The notes beneath the pieces are model-generated. The model ran no database searches. It saw only the letters and a program-made list of their open reading frames with translations, and was not told the DNA's origin. From NCBI GenBank assembly GCA_036940085.1, contig JALLBK010001131.1:1-12797 (forward strand): DNA of 12,797 bases, written 5' to 3'. Below, in pieces: positions 6,902-12,797 of the stretch. The position numbers were made by a program, and so were the translations under genes. The DNA comes from Discostella pseudostelligera (Eukaryota > Bacillariophyta > Thalassiosirophyceae > Thalassiosirales > Thalassiosiraceae). Numbering within the stretch: the stretch's first letter is position 1; each line of letters starts with the position of its first letter.

Positions 6902-9900
6902 CTAATAAAAGAAATAGGGTCTGCAATCAGTGTTATTCTTCACATCCAAGGTCAAGTTCCACAGTCTATCACCAGTCTCGAGGTCCGTGCTGAAGACGGA
7001 ATGTGACAAAATGGTTGTAAGCTTAGATTTGAACACGAAGCTACGAGCAGGCATGTATGCGCCATACCAGCAACCATAATACATGTCGTAGGATGAGGCG
7101 TGCTGTATCTCATAGCTTGGCTTGACCTTGCCGATCCCGATGTCGTAGACAACGAATCCATCGAAGTTGTTATTCGCTGTCCAAGTGTATTCACTTTTGG
7201 GGATAATCAGCTTCTGCGACAGCGGCAAATACCTAAACGACAAGAAATCGTATCTGCACACGACGATGATGAAAAGAATGGTGAGTCAGCGGCGCACATT
7301 TAATTGACAACAATCAATGCAACAGAAGTCTCACCCTGCGCTGCTGTAAGCACCTTCGTCAACATAAGTTGCATTGACTCGAAGTGTTGTTGGGTCGGTC
7401 ACGTCGAATAGACTAATTTTCACACCAGTTTCCCAGCCCGTCGTCTCGTTGACATTCATTCCGATTCCGAGCATAAGTGGAACACCATCAATCTCGATCG
7501 GATGCAAGTAGGAACTGTAACCGGGTATCTCCAGCTCGCCCATCTTTTTCGGCTTCGATGGATTTGACAAGTCGTAAACGTAGAATGGATCCTTACGCAG
7601 GTATGTGACGACGTAGCCCTTATCTCCCATGAATCTCACAGACATGATAGACTCGTTCGGTTTGCCCACATGGTCGGTCTCTCCGGTTAAAGTCATCGTT
7701 GATCCTTCGCCGGATTTTGGTACCTTGAGAACAAAGATCTTGTTAGTCGTCGTTGATGTTGATGTTGTGTCCGACCAGAACCATTCCGTTGTCACCACTC
7801 GAAGATGACCTTCATATAAGTCGGCAGAATATTGATTCAGAGGAGAGCCAGGGATTTCCGCGTAGCTAAATGGCTTGGAAATAGGGGAGCTGATGTCAAA
7901 GCCTAGAATAAAGGTTGCCTGATCCCAGTAGTTGGTCCTTGCGTTGTAGGTCGATCCAACGCTTAGCGTCGCCGCGAAATCTTGGGTGGCATAGATGGAG
8001 TTGATCCAACCAGACGAAAATCCTCCCGCTATATTGGTAGAGATCTTTTTATCGACGAAGTCCGATGATGCATCAAAGCTTATGACTTGGACAAACGAAC
8101 CAAGAAGATTGCCACCGAATGCATCTGTAGTGTTTCCAGATTGCATTGCAGCAACCTGAGTTAGAGTAGACAAATCGAAAATGAAGTTAGGAACTGGCAG
8201 TATGAAAGCGGCAGAGATTGGATATTCATCGTATCTCATCGATACTCACCTGAAAAATACTGTCACATTTGCCATCCACCTGGACTTGTAGTTCTTCCAA
8301 CATGCGTTCCGCGAAACGTTCCGTCTTGTTCAGTGCAGTCTCCACCGCTAGGGCTTCATACTCTGCATCATTGAGACCGCAATACTGAGGGTTGTAACGA
8401 TAAAGATCCGAAGAGAGCTGGTATGTATCAAAGTACGACGTAGCAAAGATGATGGCAGTGTCATTCACAGAGCGCGCAGAGTTGTATGAAGTACCATTTA
8501 TCACTCTCTCGCCAAGTAGTTTCAGCGCGCTTCCGTCCGTAGGGACGTTCGAGATGTCGTACACTCGAATGATGAGCTTGGAAGAATCGCTCATAACGCT
8601 GGGCTCCGATATTTCCTTTTCCATTGGCATATAGCTGCTCTCGGAGACCATGGCGGTAAGCCGCTTCCCCTGTAGGAGGAGCGAGAGGATACTTGGCTTT
8701 GGCTGGTAGCAGGGCCAATATCCTGGCATGATGGACGTCGTCTTCCGGCGTCGGATGATTTCACCATTTTCATTTGTCTCCGAAGCTGTTGAATTGCTGC
8801 TCGAAGCATCCGACGTAGTACCATTTGAAGTTTCACTTGATGTAGAATTCGTAGCTTCCTCTGCAACAGCAACATCATCGACTGGCATCGGCTCCCAAGT
8901 GCCAGAATTGCAATTGGAAAGGTCCACTTTCTCGTACGGCATTGCGGTGATGGAAACTCCAGCGGTTCCGTCGGTGGCATTCCAAACATACAACAAATCT
9001 CCATAGGCGGCAAATACATATTCTTTTTCGGAGAGGAGGAGGAACATCAACACACAAGAAATCGTTAGAACAGAAGCGCATCGTACCTCAAAGATATATT
9101 GCATCGATGGTCACATACCCCCATCTGACTTTACGACATCAGCTTCGTCCACACCCTCAACCTATTTCATTTGAAACAAACATTGTTAGCGACACAATAC
9201 CGTGGGATAGTCAAGCGACAAAGAGTATTCATTCCATGCTTACCTGATTGTTCGTCCCGAAACTATCTTCCGTGACTTTCATAGCAACGGTTCCACTCGA
9301 ACCAGATTCGCTGGCAGGAGCTGCCGCGGCAGCATCCTCGGCTTGAAAACCACCGGAGTAAGGGTAGACTTCCACTGGAGGTTGGTTCCACCAGTTGGTT
9401 GGGTCATCCGGATCACATTTTTCAGCGCTGAATGCACAAATAATTGATAAGAAACATGGGGACAACGAAATCGATGTCAGATGAGAGGTGATGTGCATCT
9501 TTGCGGTGTGGACCAATTCGAAAACAGGAGGATAACACTAGTATTCACTCACTCGACATTATACTGGATTTCCTGAGCAATAATGGTACTGACATAATGA
9601 TTGAGTGCATTGAGAATGTCATCCTTCAGATCATTGCAGGAGTTATACCCATTCACAACGCTCGGGTCGATGATTCGGACTTTGGTTTCGATGGGTCCAA
9701 CGCTGTCAAGATATTGCGTAGCCTTGGATACTTGGCCTGGTTTTGTTGTTGTTGGCTCTTCTGGCAGCAGTGGTTGTTGGAGATGATGCAAGAGATAGAG
9801 TAGCAATGTTAGAACCAAGTTCAATAGATTCAACATGATCATGACGGGAGACGGGACGAGACACATCGTATTCATTGAACCGGAACAATATTAAAATCCG

Positions 9901-10282
9901 ACTCCATCGCCGATGCACCATTCGTAGACTTCAACGATGATGGCAATGCGATTGATCACGATCAATTAAACTCAAGGTATGTCGACGAATCATCTACAGC
10001 CACAGTATTCGGTCGCTCACCTGCATTGTTAGAGTTGGCGCTGCTCGACGATGAAGCATTATCTCCACCAAGTGTGACACCCAGCGCAATTGCCACAGCA
10101 ACGGCAGCGAGAACGACTACTCCTAGAGATATTAATTTCCAGTTCTTGCGACCGGAATTGGCGACGTTGCCGTTGGTGGCATTGGTGTTGGGCGATGTCT
10201 CCTCCGTCGGCGTCGCGGTCGCGGTCGCCGGTTGGGGGTTTTCGATATCGCCGGTAGCGGTTGGTGGTTCCTCGGCCATCAT
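6902..10282 (-). CDS. Membrane-anchored Beta_propel-domain protein, 7 exons
   Basis: Exons in transcript order: 10021-10282, 9553-9760, 9244-9427, 9119-9161, 8250-9022, 7335-8155 and 6902-7253. All junctions are GT-AG and keep phase, giving 880 aa. Residues 1-49 are Thr/Pro/Asn-rich, and 50-72 form one transmembrane segment after a basic RKNWK, suggesting a type II anchor. The rest would be extracytoplasmic, consistent with many N-x-S/T sites. The ectodomain matches the Beta_propel family (PF09826/COG4880, secreted propellers distantly like WD40, mostly bacterial and archaeal). Seen: YNSCNDLKDDI in exon 2, the signature VEGVDEADVVKSDG (219-232) leading into EYVFAAYGDLLYVW, repeated strands ending ISFD, FVLKVP, VYDLSNP and LFDVTDP, and YDFLSFRYLPLSQKLIIP in the last exon. 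The start is supported by an in-frame TAG 6 nt upstream. No catalytic motif is visible; the family's function is poorly known. The first intron (260 bp) is the least certain junction. Confidence 0.87.
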
Positions 10283-10617
10283 CGTCTATTATTGTTTGAT
10301 ACGGTAGGTTATTGAATTTATGTTATTGCTGTCGAGATGATATTGTTGATGCCATGAAGTAATGAGAGGATGAATGCATAGGTTGGTGGTAGCGTTGGTA
10401 GTGGTCGTAGGTGGTCGTCCTTTGCCATGATTGCTGATTGCTACGAGATAGCTGCGGCTTTCATGTTCCGGTGTTCTCCTTTTTGATGCGGTGCAAAAAA
10501 TTATGGCGATGCCGTCCAAAACATATTGATTCCTACATAGAAATCATACACAAATCGTTCCAAATGTTCCCATGCCTAATGTGTTTGGAGTTCGGAGAGA
10601 CGGAAAGAGAGACACGA

Positions 10618-10648
10618 TGAGACATGTTTCCCTCAAGGGAAAGTCTCA
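10618..10648. repeat. Inverted repeat, 13-bp interrupted stem
   Basis: TGAGAC (10618-10623) pairs with GTCTCA (10643-10648), and TTTCCCT (10627-10633) pairs with AGGGAAA (10636-10642). There is a 2-nt CA centre and a 3-nt ATG bulge on one side. It lies 336 bp upstream of the beta-propeller start. A regulatory palindrome or cruciform is possible; its function is unknown. Confidence 0.55.
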
Positions 10649-10819
10649 AGCGTAATATAGAAGAGCTATCTAATATTTCTCCTGTTTGTAACGATAGCTA
10701 TGGATGTTTAGGTTTATGGAATCTACATTCTCCATGATGTATCGTACTCTTTGCAAATGCTTTGTGGTGCTTTGAACTCCACCCTCCATGAAACCAGTTG
10801 TCACAATCTCTATCCCCTG

Positions 10820-10835
10820 TGCATATTAGTATGCA
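10820..10835. repeat. Inverted repeat TGCATA-TTAG-TATGCA
   Basis: Two perfect 6-bp arms are separated by 4 bp. It is in intergenic DNA upstream of the phased array and could be a dimeric binding site. It is short enough to arise by chance. Confidence 0.35.
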
Positions 10836-10930
10836 GAGCATAATACATTATCTACGATCTTCTACGATAGTACCATAACCTCCAAATCTCTCTTCTTCCT
10901 GCTTACTTTTCCGACTTCCACGTGTTATTC

Positions 10931-11080
10931 CACGTGGCAAAAAATTGGCGGGAGATGACGACTCGACTCAAACTGACTTCCCGTAGCAATGATTTGGCGG
11001 GAGATGTTGACTCGATTTACCGGTGCTTATCACGTGCAATAAATATTGGCGGGAAACTCGGTGCACCGCGACGACGGAAG
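10931..11080 (+). promoter_or_regulatory. Three 50-bp units with E2F-like cores and E-boxes
   Basis: Three units start at 10931, 10981 and 11031. Each begins with CACGTG-gCAA or a decayed form of it (CACGTGGCAA, CCGTAGCAAT, CACGTGCAAT), followed 13-15 bp later by TTGGCGGGA (10945, 10994, 11046). In units 1 and 2 a GACTCGA follows the core. The third core, TTGGCGGGAAA, is the best E2F/DP match. The array ends about 180 bp upstream of the SURF6 ATG. E2F and bHLH binding is inferred from consensus motifs. Confidence 0.6.
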
Positions 11081-11256
11081 GACCGGGCTCCACAACACCA
11101 ACCATCAACGCAGCATCCCTCCGCACGCCTCGCCTATGCACACGCCACCACAAAATCCGCAGACCATGACCATGGCAGCCGTATCAAAGCGGGGCAGTCA
11201 ATAGGATAACAAGCCGACGTATCAGCAGTCTATCTTCATCTACCATCACTATCACC

Positions 11257-12797
11257 ATGCCACCCCAACATCACTCCTATCCCAACGACAATGACCTCCT
11301 CTCCGAACTCCAATCTCACAATGCCTACTTCGACTCTCTCGTCAATATGATCCCCGCCCGGCTCTACATCGCCGGCGCCTCCGGCGATGATGCCTACAAC
11401 CCCAAGTATGGCAAGGGCCAACACAAAGAATCCAAGGAGGCACGACGTGCTAGGAGTAAACTTGCCAAGAGGGACAAGTTTGATCCGAATAAGATGGAGA
11501 CGACTTTGGAGACGAAGCGACGAGTGCAGCTGGAGGCACAAAATCAAAGCGACGATGAGAGTGATGGCGACGATGACGGAAATGATAACATTGTCATGTC
11601 AGATGATGATGGCGAGTTCGATGCTAGCGCTGATGTTAATACCAATGCTGTCCACCCAACATCGAGTGGTAACACAAGTTCCAACTCCAACAACAAAGAT
11701 TCCACCGCCACCACCACTAACAGTGTCAACAACGAGACACAAACCTACGCATCTCGTATCGAAATGCTACGTGCCAAACTCCACGCCAAAATGGCGGAAA
11801 AGCGTGCTATTGCTGCGGGAATGTCCGTGGAGGAATACACCGCCTCATCTTCATCGGGTGCGATAGCCGATGGCGATGCCAGCAAGGTGGATAGTAGTGC
11901 AACATCGAAACGAGCGGCACGACGTGCCGAAAAGCGAAAGCGACAAGAGGCGGCGAAGCAGCGCAATAAGAAGAATGGATATTCTACTGTGATCGAGAAT
12001 AGTAAGCAAGGGAATGGTAATAATCAGCAACAAAATTGGTTGGGAGGGAAGAGTAGCAGTACCAGCAATTCATTCGCTACATTTACGAACAGTCCAACCA
12101 CGGCAGCACAAGACCTCGCCACCATTGATTATCAATCTCTTGCTGGATTAAAACCCAAGCTGGATGGAGCACTCAATAACAAAAGTTTGGTCGGTGTGGC
12201 TGGTGGCACGTCTGCTGCTGGAGGACTGAGTAAGAAGAAGTCGTTGGAGAAGTTGCTTGCCGATGCGGAACGGAAGCAGGCGCGGTTGCGTGAATTGAAG
12301 GCGAGTGGGAATGAAGAGGATAAGGAGAAGGCGAAGAATATTGAGTGGGGTGAGACGTTGAAGGTGGCTGGGTGAGTTATCTTTGTCGTGTTGTTATTGA
12401 TGATGAAAGTATTTGCATGCACTACCGACTACGAAACATTCGTCTCACACCAACACACCACATCATTTGTATCCAGAGGAGCCAATCTCCGCAAGACCAA
12501 CGATCCCAAACTACTCAAAAATGCATTAAAGCGCAAAGCAAAGAAGAAGGCCGCCAGTGCCAAGGCATGGAATGTCCGTCTCGATCAAGCCAAAGACGCC
12601 GCCACTAAAAAACAACAAATACGGTCGCATAATATCGATGCACGAAAAGTGGGTGGGGCTACCGGTGCGAATTTGAGTTCAAAGCGCATTGTGGAACAGA
12701 ATCAGGATGGTACTGGTGGTGAAGGTGGACCAAGTGGTGGTGGAGGGAACAAGGAGAAGAGGAGGAGAATGGGTCCACACTCTGGTCAAGGGCAGAA
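11257..12797 (+). CDS. SURF6: SURF6/Rrp14 ribosome-biogenesis protein, 3'-partial
   Basis: Exon 1 is 11257-12371 and exon 2 is 12477-12797, open at the window edge. The 105-bp intron (GTGAGT to ATCCAG) restores the frame. 478 aa are visible. The N-terminus, with LLSELQSHNAYFDSLVNMIPARLYI (14-38) and a KY-K plus SKLAKRDKFDP motif (67-77), matches the Rrp14 N-terminal domain. A Ser/Asn/Asp-rich linker follows. RIEMLRAKLHAKMAEKRA (167-184) and the basic helix KRAARRAEKRKRQEAAKQR start the SURF6 domain. KSLEKLLADAERKQARLRELK, EWGETLKVAG and, in exon 2, LLKNALKRKAKKKAASAKAWNVR are its C-terminal hallmarks. Known members are nucleolar and act in pre-rRNA processing for both subunits. Exon 2 turns Gly-rich with a basic KEKRRR near the edge, so little is probably missing. 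Two or three basic blocks can serve as nucleolar signals. Confidence 0.92.

Larger units (their letters stand above)
10283..11256. promoter_or_regulatory. Divergent intergenic region, beta-propeller / SURF6
   Basis: This is 974 bp without a convincing gene. From left to right it holds a T/G-rich leader of the minus-strand gene, a large imperfect hairpin (10618-10648), a TGCATA/TATGCA inverted repeat (10820-10835), a pair of CACGTG boxes 6 bp apart (10919-10924 and 10931-10936), and the phased E2F/E-box array (10931-11080). The reading frames here (10289-10519 minus, 10922-11209 plus) resemble no protein. Confidence 0.55.

Noticed and set aside
8591..9019. Minus-strand 142-aa frame inside the beta-propeller gene
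   Set aside because: It is a different frame of exon 5; the family motifs are in the other frame.
10922..11209. Plus-strand 95-aa frame upstream of SURF6
   Set aside because: It covers the phased regulatory units; a Lys/Arg/Ser composition without a domain is explained by the promoter repeats.
11387..11866. Plus-strand 159-aa frame inside SURF6
   Set aside because: It is a shifted frame of SURF6 exon 1; the Rrp14/SURF6 motifs are in the main frame.

Overview
This window reads as nuclear DNA of a eukaryote, most likely a stramenopile alga and plausibly a diatom. The organism call is inference. It rests on compact genes with short GT-AG introns (81 to 260 bp, donors mostly GTGAGT or GTAAGT), Asn/Ser/Thr-rich linkers, Rab7 and SURF6/Rrp14 genes alongside bacterial-type families (TrmK, Beta_propel), and very short intergenic gaps. 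No bacterial operon, mobile element, CRISPR array or recognisable RNA gene was seen.

There are six protein genes, and their strands alternate strictly. Gene 1 (466-1383, minus) is a membrane-anchored methyltransferase-like protein. Gene 2 (1956-3458, plus) is a TrmK-type tRNA m1A methyltransferase with a probable targeting extension. Gene 3 (3543-4621, minus, 2 exons) is a Rab7 GTPase with an unusual Gly/Tyr/Asn-rich N-terminus. Gene 4 (4974-6740, plus, 2 exons) is a divergent RRM protein. Gene 5 (6902-10282, minus, 7 exons, 880 aa) is a single-pass membrane protein with a Beta_propel (COG4880-like) ectodomain. Gene 6 (11257 to the window end, plus, at least 2 exons) is SURF6/Rrp14, cut by the window edge. 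All splice sites were placed by eye, using reading phase and family continuity across each junction.

The genes therefore form three head-to-head pairs, with divergent promoters at 1384-1955, 4622-4973 and 10283-11256. Two convergent gaps are short (84 and 161 bp), so opposing 3' ends are close or overlapping. Each of the three divergent promoters carries a GGCGGGA core resembling an E2F/DP site. The one before SURF6 carries three such cores in exact 50-bp register, two of them with a CACGTG E-box at the same place in the unit. This phased array, and the sharing of the core by all three promoters, is the most interesting regulatory signal here. It suggests cell-cycle or growth-linked control of tRNA modification, membrane trafficking and ribosome-biogenesis genes.

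No new multi-gene defence or metabolic system is visible. The other points of interest are the bacterial-type TrmK with a presequence-like N-terminus, the Rab7 extension, the 43-nt exon encoding the signature of the Beta_propel family, and several palindromes.
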